Positions 50,645 through 62,717 of a DNA stretch of 64,000 nt are shown piece after piece. Each line of letters opens with the position of its first letter. Within the stretch, counting starts at the first letter, position 1. The notes under the pieces were generated by a model. That model had not been told where the DNA came from, did no database searches, and saw nothing but the letters and a program-made list of their open reading frames with translations. This DNA comes from Patagioenas fasciata (taxonomy: Eukaryota > Chordata > Aves > Columbiformes > Columbidae). Where the stretch lies: the NCBI RefSeq assembly GCF_037038585.1, contig NC_092524.1, positions 41,612,001 through 41,676,000 of the forward strand, read 5' to 3'. A program made the position numbers and the translations under genes.

Positions 50645-50723
50645 GGGGGCGCGGCGGGCTGCTGCCGGTTGTACAGCTCCGTGGAGGGGACAGTAGCCCA
50701 CGATAGTGCAGCTCGGTGGGCAA

Positions 50724-50768
50724 GCTGTGCTGCCTTGTGCTGTGCTGCCTTGTGCTGTGCTGCTCGTC
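50724..50768 (+). repeat. COCH: 15-bp tandem repeat in the COCH 5' UTR
   Basis: GCTGTGCTGCCTTGT occurs twice in perfect tandem (50724-50738 and 50739-50753), followed by a third, partly diverged unit. It ends 43 nt before the COCH start codon, so it should be transcribed as 5' UTR. Confidence 0.85.
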
Positions 50769-50810
50769 TCTGCTCTCGGCTTCCCCGGGGCACGGGCGCG
50801 TCTCGCCGCC

Positions 50811-50835
50811 ATGTGGTTCGCCCCACTTCTCCTCG
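50811..50835 (+). CDS. COCH: COCH first coding exon
   Basis: Coding part of 25 nt: ATG TGG TTC GCC CCA CTT CTC CTC G, encoding MWFAPLLL and the first base of Gly9. The donor is GTGGGT at 50836. The context GCCGCCATGT is close to the Kozak optimum, and this ATG is the only one that leads into the signal peptide in frame with the LCCL exon. The 5' UTR lies in the CpG island. Confidence 0.9.
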
Positions 50836-51375
50836 GTGGGTACCGTGGGGAGCGGATCGGAGCCGGCGGGGCGGGCGCAGAACATCGCCCCGACCCGCTC
50901 CCTATCTGTTCACAGGCGCCTTCCTGCTCTCCAGCCCCGTGCGCGGGAGCGACGGCTCGGGTGAGTTGGCCGCCCTCCCTCCACCTCCCCATGGGGGCTT
51001 TCCCCCTCGGATCGTCTCTGCCTGTGCTTCCCCGGCGCACCCGGTTGCGGCCGGCTCTCGCCGGGATGCGCTGGGAGTCCCCGACGGCTGCACCCCGCCC
51101 GGAACCCCGCGGGAGATGCCGCGGCGAGGCCGCCCCGTCCCGGGGAGCGGCTCTTGCTGCGGGGCCGCTGCCGCCGGGGAGCGCAGCGCTGGGCCGGCCG
51201 GGCACCGTCATGTGAGTCTCCTCGGGAGGTGTCCTCGGGGGAGGCTGCAGAGGGGCACGGAGGATGTCAGGGAACACTTAAAACGGCGGTGAAACTGCTT
51301 CCTGTCACAGGTTGAAGAAGATCAGTGGTGACAAGTGTCCCAATCAAGGGGAGCGCTGATAGCAAGAGTGGGTGG

Positions 51376-51412
<37 letters not shown>

Positions 51413-54400
51413 AAAGGTACTTGCACAATGTTTGGCAGTTTGAGGATCTCCAACGTGTTTCTGACCATGGAATCGATTAAAAACTTTTTAAACTTGCCCT
51501 ACCATTACTTTGACCTGGAAAGCGAAAGGACACACTTCAGATGCCCAGCAGGGCAGGGGCTGTGTGTTGCATCGTGCCTTATTGGACTGCACCCCTGCTG
51601 CTGGAGAGGGGCTCTCCTGGGGTCAGAGTGGATCCACACGAACCAGGAGCCATGGGAAGCAGTTAAAGAAATAATGCACCAGAAGGACACAAGCAGCTTG
51701 TCTGCCCCTTCCAGCGGAGCACTTCACCAAGGGGGAAGCAGGAGCCTCCAGAAGAACGCGCTTCCAGACTCAGGCCTGGCCTGCAGAAGGTGAGTGACCT
51801 CAAGCTTTTCTGAACGGTTCTTCAGGATTTTGCAATCATTAGGAAGCAGGATTTGCTCCTCATTTTGTGTTCGATCAAACATTTGGGAAAATATTTTGGG
51901 ATAAACTGATAATAGCTATACGTCAAAGAAGTGCTATGGCTAAAAAGGAGAAAAAACAAAAAAAAGCACAGCAATAGAAAAACCTATTCCAGTCCCGGTT
52001 CCTTTCCTTTTTATTTTACAGGTGAAGTGCCAACAGTCTGTCAGGAAACAAATGAAAAGTTTTCTGTGATGCTTCCTCCCAGGGTTGGAGAAGAAGTCAC
52101 CGTAATGTGAAGGTATTTGGAACCAGCTAAAATAACATTAAGGAAATATTGGAAAAATGAAATATTGTTATCAGGATGTGCTTGTAATATAACATGTGAA
52201 CTGTTACTGTAAGATATTATCTCTTATCATTATTCTGAGCCTAAATTCAGCAGCCTAAATTCCTTGCAGGAATTTTTTTTTAGGTGCTTAAGTTCTGTTG
52301 TTTGAAGTAATGAAAGAACATTAGTCCTTATACTTCCCTGAAATGCACACAAATGCTGCTGAGTTTGGCAGTTCTGGTTACGCTCCATAAGACTGTATGG
52401 GTGGATGAACATTGGCATGCGATGCTAAGCGACCTTAATTTGATCAGAAAAGAGCAAGTCTTAGATTGAAATGAATGAAATAGCCCCGATGGGACTTTTA
52501 AAATTCCACTGCCCGTGTCCAGATCAGGATATGTACTTAATATTACATGAACTAGTGTGCAATCTGTGAACCTGTTTTCCAAAATATAAACAGGTGTATT
52601 TCTACTAGTATGTCTTTTTTTTTTTTTTTTTTTTTTAAATCCCTGGCTTGAATAAGGTTTGTGGGAGTATTCCTTTCATAAGATATAAGAAGCAGGCTTG
52701 TTTGAATCATCAAGATAAAAAAGGACTTAAAATTTTCCTGTTTGGCAAAGAAACAATACTAAATACTAAAAGGAATAAGAAGCATATAGGGATGTACTGT
52801 TTGTTTTATAAGGCTAGTCTTAGGAATCCCTAATGTTTTTTAATAATGTGCATAGGGACTTATGTATTTGTGGGGTTTTGTTTGTTTTTTTTTGGTGGGG
52901 ATTTGGGTTTGGGTTTTTGTTTGTTTTGTTTTTTTTCTTTATGTAAACAAACTGCTTTCCCAAAGCGATTAATGAAAACCTAAAGATTAGAAAACCTCAG
53001 ATTTTTGCTATAGATTCTGTTTTTCTAGCGTCTTTTAAACTAGTTACTCCTGTTAGAAATAAAGTGAGAACTTTCGTAAGTGGACATAAGAAACAGCTAT
53101 TCAGGGCAAACTGGAGTACATGGGATGAGGCACCAAAAAGATGGAAACTGATTGGAAACATGTTTATTGAATGAATGTTTTACCAAAGAAGTGAGCCTTT
53201 GCTTTTTTTTTGTTTCTTGTTTAGGTCAACGGTGATGGAGGACATTGATCCCTACCTTTAAATATGGCTTAAATCAGGAAGAAATGCAGTTTCTTTTCTT
53301 TGTACTTTGTTTTCATGGCATACCCTGACACAGTGTGTTTCTGCAAGGCTTAAAGAGTGTGTGTCTTGACAGAATGGGATGATGGTTATTTTATTACAGT
53401 TCTGAAGGGCTAATTTTATATCACGTAACAGAGGTCTCTAGTCTTCATTAGAGTCCAGAATAGGTAGGAGTCTAGGACTGACTCCTTCCGTGTTAATTAC
53501 AATCTTTCCTGCTTCCAAAAATACATGGATTTAGAGTATCAGATCACATAAGTACCAGAGAAATGCCTCTGCTGCTACTGCATTCTTAAATAACAGTAAT
53601 TAAAACATACAGATTTTATCTCAGTTACTTTTTATGTATAGCTCTTTGGCAGCTTCTGCTATGATGAAGTATCTTGGATAGACTAATAAAAACAACCACA
53701 TTCTTCAATTTTCATTCTTAAATTTGGGAGAATGATTAGTATAAATTTTACTGTTTGGAATGGACTGCCTGTAGTCCTACGGGTTGGATAGCTGATGATG
53801 CATTAGCAGGGAAGAACAAAATCCTCTGCAGAGTTGGTATCGTTAAGTCGTAATTTTGGTACCTAGTACTACTTCTCATTTTGATATTCCACCTAATATT
53901 GCTAATATTAGTCTCGGTTAGATAATTATATCTTATAGACAACGGTTTCTACCTACACAGAAAACCAAAATGAAACTGTTGCTTTTTAATTAGCAGAATA
54001 ATTTACTTCCAAGTGTCTTTTTACTTCTGTGCTGAAACTGCTAAATCCCTGGCTATGGTGTGGCAGCTCTTCGGTTCACACAGCAGCAACTTGCTCCCTT
54101 CCCTCGGAAGCCCCCCTGTCATGATGTGGTCAAGGACTGTGACAGTCTTCAGGCTATCAGTACATAAAAATCCCATGGCTGGCCTACAATGGATTTCTGT
54201 GTTTTTACAGCCAGAGAAAACACAGCATGTTTTGTTTTGTTTTGTTTTCCTGTCTTCTGTGCTATGTTAAATGTTAGCCTGACATATGACTGTAATTAGT
54301 AAGTACCTTGTACTGAAGGAAATACAGATCTCCAAGTGATAAAGAGTTCATTAACTAGACATGTCTAATTATTGTCTTTGTATGCACAGCCTGCCAAGGA

Positions 54401-56380
54401 ATTCAGTCCAATACAGTATATTAGAAATGACAGGCATTAAAACTTCCTGTGATGTCTTGTACTTTTGGAGGCTGGGGAAATGTTGCAGTAATGTGTGCAT
54501 GGCACAAGCAGTACTGTGAGAGCAGAGATTATCAGTGATGCTCATTGCAGTGTTTCCTCCAAGGATATCCAGCCTTCCAGCTGCTGTTTTATTCTTTATA
54601 GGTAGAAATCTTCTATTATCCTGAGAAAGAAAAAATGAAGAGGTATTTACTGCTTTTTCTTTTTCTTACTCTGGACTATATAGACATATTTGGCATATTC
54701 AAGTCACATCTTTCTGTTGACAAACAGCAGCAAAGATTTTTCAGGGATGGACTCCATTTGTGTTCTGCAATTCAGCAAAATTTGGTCCATTTTTTTGAAA
54801 CACCCTGTAGCATTAATGAGCACTACATATACTTAAGAGTAAAACTACATGCATGGTTTATTGACATGTGTTTGATTTACGCAGCCTGAATGAACAGACA
54901 CTTCTCTGTGCATCTCTGGCTGTAACTGTTCTGCTTTTCAGCTCTAAAGTCAGTGGGATTAGCAGGAGCTATCATCTCTTTTGTCCACTGATGAGGAGCA
55001 GTGTATGCTCCAAATGCTTTCAAATACAATGGTCAGTAAACACCCTGGGGTAAGAGTGGAAAGAGTGGGCTGATCCCTGAAGCATGCTCTAATGCTGTGG
55101 TGTGTGCACGGATACATGGGCCAGCCTTTGTGAGCTCTTAACATTGTGAGGAAGTAACACTCCGAATGTATATAGAAAAGGCTCTTGTACCTTCTAGTGC
55201 CCAGCAAGGGCAAGATGTGCTCTTAGAAGTTTGGAATAAATATCCAGTCATGCGTTGAACTTATGATGCTGAATCAATGACAATCTAAGTAAAAGCCCTC
55301 ATTTGCTGTGCTACCAGACCAGTTGAATGTGCTGTCCTGTGTAGCAGAGGATGGCAGTGATTATCCAAGATTATGACCTCTAAGTTTGAAAATTAAAAAA
55401 AAAAAATCAGTTTTCCAAGGAAAATGATATATTGGTATAAATCTGTGTCTGCATACTTATATTGCTCACATGCAAGCACAGTGAAAGCATTGTGATTATA
55501 ATCTGAGAAGCAACTTTTAAGAAAAAAAAAATAGGCAGAATTCTATGTGAAAAATGCATGTGTCTCAGCTGAATAAATAACGTCTGTCTCACTAGGTGAA
55601 TCTGACAGTCTGTTGTACAACGATAATGATGTGAACTTCATTGCAATGAATTGATATGAATGTATTGCTTTTTTTTACCCTGGCCTCAGTAGAATTTATT
55701 ATGGACATTAAGGGAAATGCTGCTCTCAACCTACTTCAGGAATGCCACTGGAGAGAAAATTTGGAGTTTCTCAAGTGATTCATAGATGTCTTATAGCTGG
55801 AGATTATTGTGGGATGTCAGTCATTTAATTTCTTGCTTGGTCAGTGCTGCCTGGTCCTGTGTTCCACCAGCCCTTGAAGGTCCTCCCCTTGCCCTTCTAC
55901 TTCTGCCATAAACTTACAGATGTGAATTGCTTTTTCTCATGTAATATTTCTTGAGTATTATTTTAATGTTGTTTTAGTGTTGTTTGCTCATATTTATTTG
56001 ACACTTTCCACCTTTTTCTGCCACAAAGTGTATTCTTCCTTAGCATAATTGTGTGTTTGTAAGCTCCAAAGATGTCTTTACAAATGTACTGTAGCATGAG
56101 ATGAGACACTACGTAATTCCAATTTCAAACATTGCTTTAAGCTTGGAAACTCTAGAGAGATTAAAAACAAACAAACAAAAACACAAAACAAAAAAGCGTC
56201 ACAGGTTTTTCTTTTTTCTTTAGCTTCCACTGCTATCACCTGCTTTACAAGAGGACTGGACCTTAGAAAGGAGACAGAAGATGTCCTTTGCCCAGCAAAC
56301 TGTCCTCTATGGCAATTTTATGTCTTTGGGGATGGAATTTATGCCTCTCTTTCCAGTGTCTGTGGAGCTGCCATACACAG
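50811..56380 (+). CDS. COCH: COCH (cochlin), 5' part: first three coding exons
   Basis: Cochlin is a secreted protein with one LCCL and two vWFA domains, abundant in inner-ear matrix and with a role in innate immunity. Three exons join in frame to give 75 residues plus a split Arg codon. Residues 1-19 form a signal peptide ([19 protein letters not shown]), with cleavage likely near 19/20. The LCCL domain begins at [11 protein letters not shown] and runs to [10 protein letters not shown]. Its cysteines at 30, 46, 50 and 70 match the human spacing as I recall it (34, 50, 54, 74). Pro47 corresponds to human Pro51, a DFNA9 deafness site. The start codon has an excellent Kozak context (GCCGCCATG). 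The rest of LCCL and both vWFA domains lie beyond the window. SCFD1 upstream on the same strand matches the known amniote gene order. Confidence 0.95.
50836..50915 (+). other. COCH: COCH short intron of 80 bp
   Basis: GTGGGT...TTCACAG with a pyrimidine-rich end (CTCCCTATCTGTTCACAG). It is unusually short and GC-rich. Reading straight through it keeps the first exon's frame open, but joining the exons gives a proper signal peptide leading to the LCCL exon. Confidence 0.85.
50916..50960 (+). CDS. COCH: COCH second coding exon
   Basis: This 45-nt exon completes Gly9 and encodes [14 protein letters not shown] plus the first base of Ala24. The acceptor is ...TGTTCACAG and the donor is GTGAGT at 50961. 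It supplies the end of the signal peptide and the start of the mature protein. The phase-1 end matches the next exon, which starts with CT to complete GCT. Confidence 0.9.
51378..51409. repeat. (GT)16 dinucleotide microsatellite
   Basis: Sixteen uninterrupted GT units, in a COCH intron 0.4 kb downstream of the second coding exon. Confidence 0.97.
52615..52636. repeat. T22 homopolymer
   Basis: Uninterrupted run of 22 T residues in a COCH intron. It could be the poly(A) end of a minus-strand retroposed fragment, but no body is recognisable. Confidence 0.95.
52869..52940. repeat. G/T-rich low-complexity tract
   Basis: About 70 bp almost free of A and C on the + strand, with GGGG, GGTGGGG and TTTGGGTTTGGG words. 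These contain four short G runs close together. Confidence 0.75.
56224..56380 (+). CDS. COCH: COCH third coding exon (first half of LCCL domain)
   Basis: This 157-nt exon has the acceptor ...TTTTTTCTTTAG and the donor GTAAGT at 56381. It encodes [20 protein letters not shown], then [20 protein letters not shown], then [11 protein letters not shown] and two bases (AG) of an Arg codon. The pattern CFTRGLD, LCPxxCP, FxVxGxxxYAS and SSxCGAAxHR is diagnostic for LCCL. Against human COCH as recalled, Gly-Gly between the central cysteines is replaced by Ala-Asn and EEF by WQF. All four cysteines are kept. The next exon, which should begin R-GVI-like and contain GGPV, was not found in the window. Confidence 0.96.
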
Positions 56381-57117
56381 GTAAGTCAGTCAGATGACTG
56401 GTTAGCAATGTGCTAGGCAAGTTTGCATAGTCTTGCCACACTTTCACATCTGAACCTTTAGATGTAATCATAACAAAGGTCTTTCTGGACTTCGGGAGTC
56501 ATATTAACTCAATACGAATGTCATTAGGAGAAGACAGAGCAAGGAAGAAAATAATGTCTGGGCAGCTTGCAAGTTATCTGGGTTGCGTTTAAGTGCTCCT
56601 GAAAACCACTTTATTAACTTCTTCTGAAATGGCGCAGCAGCAGATGGATTTTCACTTAAGATTACTGCTGCAACACTGGTAGGCATGGAAGGATATAGTG
56701 TAAATTATAAGTAATTGGACAATAAAAGCAGATTCACTTTCTGACTTTCATTTACATGACACTCTTTCTGAAATTGTTGAAATAAGTTTAAGCTCCTGTG
56801 CAAACAGACCTACCCATGATTTGGTTGAATATGGTCCATAGACTATTACTTTTAATCAGTGTTGTGGTTTTTTGTTACAGCATTTCTCTTCTGACCATTG
56901 CTTCCTGGGTGTTAGTCTACTTAATGATCTCTTAATTAGACCAGGATCTAGCTGAATTCACTTCCACATCAAATAGAAACTAAAGACTAAGAAAAGTATC
57001 CAGATAAAACATGTTAAATAGATGTCATTAGAAAAGCAATAATAATTCCACAGGGGAAGGAAAACAGGCTGGCAGATATCTTATTGAGGTGATCTGGGGA
57101 CTTTGGGGGTTGGTGGG

Positions 57118-57222
57118 TCTTGTTTTGTTTTGTGTGTAGTTGAGGGGGGAGGAGTGGTGTGTCTGTTTGGTGTGGGGTTTGGTGGTGGTTTTATTTGTTT
57201 GGTTTGGGGTTTTTTTTGAGGA
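57118..57222. repeat. G/T-rich low-complexity tract
   Basis: About 105 bp nearly free of C on the + strand, with GGGGGG, GGTGGTGG and GGTTTGGGG words, inside a COCH intron and shortly before the CR1 fragment. Confidence 0.75.
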
Positions 57223-57604
57223 AGGAGAAAGATTTAATTACTTATTCACAAGGTAAATTCTCTCTTGGATCAGTTTTTAATAAGGGAATGTGGGACAAAA
57301 CCAGCTGAAGATGGTGAGATATCCATTTTGGATACCTGTGGAAGCCACATTGATTCCTGACTGTCAGTTTACTCAGAGTTTTAGATTTTGTTTTTAATAC
57401 TTCGAAAAAGCTTTTGATTTTTAAAGAAGGATTTTTAGCTTCATATGTTAATTGGCTGTACAACACGATACTTCTTCCCTTAGAGATTTCACAAAGTAGA
57501 TTTGAAACTTTATAGTGTTATGGCTCTTAAGATAGGACTGACTATTCAGCAACAGAAATTTGGAGTGGGTGTGGAAAAAAGTCTAACAATAAGGACAGTT
57601 TCCA

Positions 57605-57705
57605 ACATCACAGAATCACAGAATGTTAGGGATTGGAAGGGACCTCAAAAGATCATCCAATCCCCCTGGCAGAGCAGGAACACCTACATGAGGTTACACC
57701 GGGAA
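57605..57705 (-). mobile_element. CR1 LINE 3'-end fragment
   Basis: On the + strand the order is ACATCACAGAATCACAGAAT, then GTTAGGGATTGGAAGGGACC, TCAAAAGATCATCCAATCCCC, CTGGCAGAGCAGGAACACCT and ACATGAGG. This is the reverse complement of the avian CR1 3' end, including its terminal octamer repeat. The copy is 5'-truncated, has no open frame, and is antisense to COCH. It is better preserved than the copy near 9.8 kb, suggesting a younger insertion. Confidence 0.93.
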
Positions 57706-60700
57706 TCAGATAGAAATCCATCTGTCTAGAATAAATAGATGACCATAATTGATCCAGTCTTGAAGCAGAAGTATAGATTAGGTCATCCTGCCCAAATTTT
57801 TCATAATTTCTGATAATTATTAATGTATTTCAAATTATGTTTTCATCATGCCTATAATCTAAATTACTTGGGTTTCAAGAGGTGCCCTTGACACAAATCA
57901 TTATATTGAGATGTTGTACTATATTACAGAGACCTTTATTCATGTCTTATTCCTATTAATGATATTTTAGTATTTGTGGATTACAACATAAGTTATCCAG
58001 TATCCCCTCAAGCATCACTGCACTTCTTTAAAACTAGTTTCTAGGTACGTTCATGTTAATATATACATAAACTACAATTAAAAAAAAAATCATGGCATCT
58101 TATTATATTTATATATTCCAGATAATACTACTGCTGCCCTTGCAGGAAGGCTGAGATTAAAAGCTTAAGGAAACAAAGTGTTTAAAGAAAGGGGGAAATA
58201 GTTTCAATCTCTTTTTTTATGCCCAAGCAACAGAAAGAAACTCTTTCAGAATATATTGACGTGATGCTGAACTCTGATAGCAGTTTTTGTTTGTTTTTTA
58301 ATAAAACAAACAAACCTCATAACAACCTAAAATTTTACTGATAAATAAATTACTAGAAAATAATGGAGGAAAACAAAGGGGTTTTTGAGTTAACATGCAT
58401 TGCTTGATACTTTAAATGCCATAAAATACATCAAAGCATCTTAAATAATATCTAGGTGGCTATCATTACTGCCCAGAAACCTATTTAAAATGTCAATTAA
58501 AATCCTGTAATTTTTAACAAGACTTCCAAAATTCAGGTGACATTTGTAGTATTAAAACTCCAAAGTAACCTAAAATGAACTTCAAAAAAAATATTTTAAA
58601 TTGGGGTGGGGTTAAGTAGAAACTCCGAAATTTCTCAAACGCTGTTAAGGAGACTAAGAGCTAAGGTACTATAGGGGCAACTAGAAATAACTTGGGAGGC
58701 ATAAGGAGGGTCTGTGTGTATTTGTTTTTAAAGCTTGAGAATTGGTTTCAAAGATAATTGCATGTCTCCATGTGTGTTATTGCTAGAACAGGCTTCCTTT
58801 CGATCCTTCTGTGAAAAGAATTAATGCCTCCATTCAGTGTGCTTTAAGTGTCTTCGAGTGGTTATACCTAGTTCAGGTATATACAAATAGTTTGTGAAAG
58901 AATGTCTAGATCAAATATATATATATTTTTTCAGAGAAAAGAAAGGTTATGTAGGAAAATCGAGATTTCTTCCCATTGTCTTTTTTTTTTCTAAAAGGCA
59001 GTGTTTGTTTTTAGTGACATAGACATTTCTTTTAGTTTTCAATTTCTTTACTAGTCGCCAAAGATATCTGTTGGGGTCTTTTTCCAAAGGGCCTGAAGAC
59101 TTGAGTGTTTTGGAAGGTTGCAGAAGTTCCTAGCCAGTTCAACTAGGCACCCACACTAGTGGTGACCATGACTGTGAGAGAAGTCCCACCAAGAAAGCCA
59201 GTGGGGCTCAGTTCTGTCACAGCTGGGGAATGTTTTTACAAAAAGAGGAGGTACAAGAAACAGAACATGCAGATTTGTTTTCAAGATTTACAAAGTCTTC
59301 CCCTAGATGATAAAGCACAGGTTCTTCCCTGAAGTCTGTACCTCGTAAACGATGTGTATTATTGTTCTCCAGCCCAGAAGTATAGGAGTATAGAAAAATC
59401 TGTATTTTTCCATAGTAAGTGTCAATATAAATTATACTACTTGTGAAATGTGCAGCCCTGTTTGTAAAACTTGCATCTAACAATGTGCCTCCACATATGT
59501 TGCAAGAACAATGAGGGCTGTAATAGCAATGAAGCGATTAAAATATACTCACGCTTCTAGCCTGTGTCTTGCAGTAAGGATGTAAATTAACAATGCTCAA
59601 GTATTCTGAATATGACTAATTGTAGTAAAGCATTTTGAAGAAAGCAGAATATAGGTTAAAATCTTCTCTTAAGGAGAACTGCTGAGTCTTTGAAGACCAC
59701 CTTTAAGTTGAGGGCTATTAGTCCTGTCGGCCTTTCAGAACAGAATTTGCCACATTTTGTTTGTTTTGGTGCAGCTATTAGCAGCCATAAATACTAGTCC
59801 TGGTTAAACAAACAATAAGAAAAAAGTGATTAAAGGAGGAGAGGTGATAGCTGTTTAGTTCTCAGCTAATTTCAGTGCAGGCTGCAAAATCCAACAAAAA
59901 CATACAAAATACTCCTCCTTGCTCTGTGTTGCAATGGCAAAACTCCATATTGGTGAAATTGCCACTAGGTAATCATTGTCATTTGCTGTTATCATTATGT
60001 AACTAGATATGTGCTTTGAAAATTTTATACATTTCTTCCAAATAACTGAGACAAGCACGTCTAGTTTAAAACTAGGTACACCCTACATCATACGTTGCGG
60101 TGTTAGTGCAACACAGCTCTATGCCTTAAGCACCATTGTGCACCAGACCTGGGCCACTGTTGGTGTTACCACACAGAAAGCACAGTCGGACAACCACCCA
60201 CCATTTCAAGAAGCACCGGTCTGAGGAGCAGTGCTCATATTTTTATACCGAAAATGATTGCATGAGCATGGGTCCGTTCCCCCTCCACATACACTCCAGT
60301 TTGCGATAGGTCCAAATTGAGGCCTGAATCCTTAGTTTTATATAAACCAAATAATTCTTATTCCGATGAGTAGTTCCTTACTGTGAGACAATTATTAACA
60401 CAAGAAAATACTGTGTAATGCCTATAAAGAATTTAGCAGAATTCAGCTGTGAATAATTCTGTATACTGCAGATGAATAAGCTTTCTGCAGGTTTTAGTTT
60501 GTTATATTTGGCTTTTTCTCTCCTTATTTCATGTGTAATTACTCTCAGGGAACAGAATATTTATTTAATATTGTTCTTTTTTCTGGGCAGAAGAATAAAA
60601 GATTTATTTGTCAAAGGAAGAATGGAGAACCTCCTACCAGGCTGATGCTATGTAAGCATGAAGAACAGAGTTAAATCTACCACTGAGTGATTAATTGGAT

Positions 60701-62717
60701 TAATAATCAGAACATCAAATGGAGGACTAGGTTCTCAGCTTGTGCAGTTCTGTTCTAGTGCCAGTTCCACTAAATTGAGACCTAGCTCAATGTAGTAGTT
60801 TTTAGATGCTAAATTGGTATGTACATTTTTCGTAATTGTCCTAACTAGTCACAGGGTGGAACCATTTTTAATTAAGTATTGGGGTCCTAGAACTCAGGCG
60901 TAACAAAAGCATATCATGGCATTGCCAAGCTGGCCACAAAGTGACCACAAACACTGATGGCCCCTGAGCTGCCCTAGTGTTTGCTACAAGAATATTGACA
61001 AAAGGGTTGTCTGGCCAGAGAGATTTCTGAGCAGCTGCAGATCCCCTGGGAAAGTTTGGTGTAGTGCCTGCTTCTGCTGCTGAGCCACTTCCCTGCCAAA
61101 AGCAATAGGGGTGCAGAGGAGACAGAAAGAGCACAACCCAGGGGCCAGGGGATGCTGGCATGAAACCGTGAGCAGCTCTGTGTCAGTGATTGAATGCGAT
61201 CAGGCAGCAGTGGGAGACTGTGCTTTGGAGAAGAGGAGGATGCTGCTTAGAGCAATGGAGAAAGCTGGATGATGTGGAAAGACTTTGCTGCGGCTGCAGA
61301 AAGATGGGAAGCTGGGTAATTCAGCTGTCCTGTCTAAATCCTTGAGGATAACTGTTTTCATCCAAGGACCCTACAAGAAAAGCCAGCTGCTGTCACAGCC
61401 AGCACTCAGGTCCAAATTATGCTCTTGGGTAGGATGGCAGGCTTTCACAATTCTGCTCTCTGCCTTCTGCTGAAAAAGCAGATAGCCTACCTATAGGTAT
61501 ATATGATGAGCATAATGATTAGCATAAAAACATACCATGTGAGTTTCTGAGCAAACGTTTTGCTTCTGGGCTGCAAGACTAAATCAGCTCAATATGTACT
61601 TTTAACAACTCAGCTGCAGTGCTACTGCCCTTGGGCTTGGGAACTTTCCTTGGCATAGAGTATTTAGATCATGTTCAAATGCTTCTCTTCACTCTTTATT
61701 ATACAACATGGGGAAAAACATTCTTTGCCTATTTAACTGACGATGTTTTGTCATCTTTAGCCATTTCTATCTAGCTGATCCTTGCCTTACACCTAGAACT
61801 AAGCTCATTTAAGGGAACAATCACTTGGCTCTGTCTCCAACTTTTTTAAGCAAGTGAATAGTTTATAAGCATGCTGCAAAAAGTGTTCTCTCCATCAGAC
61901 AGATCTGTCATCACTAGAGAAGCAATGGAAAATTTACCCAGAGGAAAAAGATTTTTACCAGGCAAAAATCTTGTGTTTCCTCTTTCTTTTAACAGGAGAT
62001 GGTATTTCCGTTTCTCCTGCTGTGTCTAAGGTTACTGACTGCAGTTACATCTGTAAGGGTCATCTCCCATGGCTGGAAAGAGTCTCTTTGTGGTCTAGGC
62101 ATCAGTTTTGATGTGCAGGCTGCTTGAAAAACACATTCAAAATTCATCAAAGGCAAGCCACTCTCTCTGAGAGTGCAGATAAACAGTTCTTGCACTTTGC
62201 TTTGAGGACATGCATGAGGCTCTAAAAAGCTTCAGTCCCATTTGCTCACTTGCCTCAATTCAGATTTTAAAGTTTGTTTTACATGAAATTGCTGTATTTT
62301 GTAAGACCTTCCCGTATCGTCTGCTGCCCTTGGCCTATATACTTTCTTCCATGAGCTACTATGCAGTGAGCTATGCGATTGCTTCCTCATGTATCTGCTT
62401 TTCTGCTTAAATTGTGTGCATTTTTTAGTGAAAAATACCACTTAGGTATAAATTATGATTTCTTGTTAACAGTGAAGCTAGACAAGAGAAGGGACTGACA
62501 GCTTTTACGTAAAATTGCCATCAAGCAGCACTGGCAGTAGCATGAAATATAGTGAGTAAGGAAGTGAAAGCTGTTCCTGAAAAATCTGCAGAGTTCCAGC
62601 TAAATCGAAACAGCCATGGCATGCAAGTCGCTCACACAGGAGCAAAGAAAAACAGTGAAAATTACAGCAGATTTTAATGGCATAAATCATTCTGAGGGAA
62701 TGCATAGGCACTTCTCC

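Larger units (their letters stand above)
50330..51290. promoter_or_regulatory. COCH: COCH promoter CpG island
   Basis: About 960 bp of GC- and CpG-rich sequence covering the proximal promoter, the 5' UTR, the first two coding exons and the start of the second coding intron. Long open frames through it on both strands (for example 50435-51277 minus and 50447-51292 plus) are the stop-poor shadows expected in such composition. A TTTAAA box is at 50639-50644, about 170 bp upstream of the start codon. Transcription probably begins near 50670, but this is inferred. Confidence 0.75.
50961..56223 (+). other. COCH: COCH intron, about 5.3 kb
   Basis: It starts in the CpG island and becomes AT-rich after about 51.9 kb. 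It contains (GT)16 at 51378-51409, T22 at 52615-52636, a G/T-rich tract at 52869-52940 and an A-rich CAAA-like stretch at 56163-56197 just before the acceptor tract. The 152-codon open frame at 51335-51793 includes the (GT)n repeat and has no known domain. Confidence 0.8.

Noticed and set aside
50435..51292. Open frames of 280 and 281 codons on opposite strands over the COCH promoter
   Set aside because: Both are stop-poor readings of the same CpG island. Neither shows a domain, and the real coding parts here are the two short COCH exons in a different spliced arrangement.
51335..51793. A 152-codon open frame just downstream of the second COCH exon
   Set aside because: Its start includes a translated (GT)n repeat (Cys-Val run), it contains no known domain, and the phases of COCH exons 2 and 3 fit each other perfectly without it.
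62140..62190. A MIR-like word order (GGCAAGCCACTCTCTCTGAGAG)
   Set aside because: Only one short block matches the MIR consensus and no neighbouring blocks follow in order, so chance is the better explanation.
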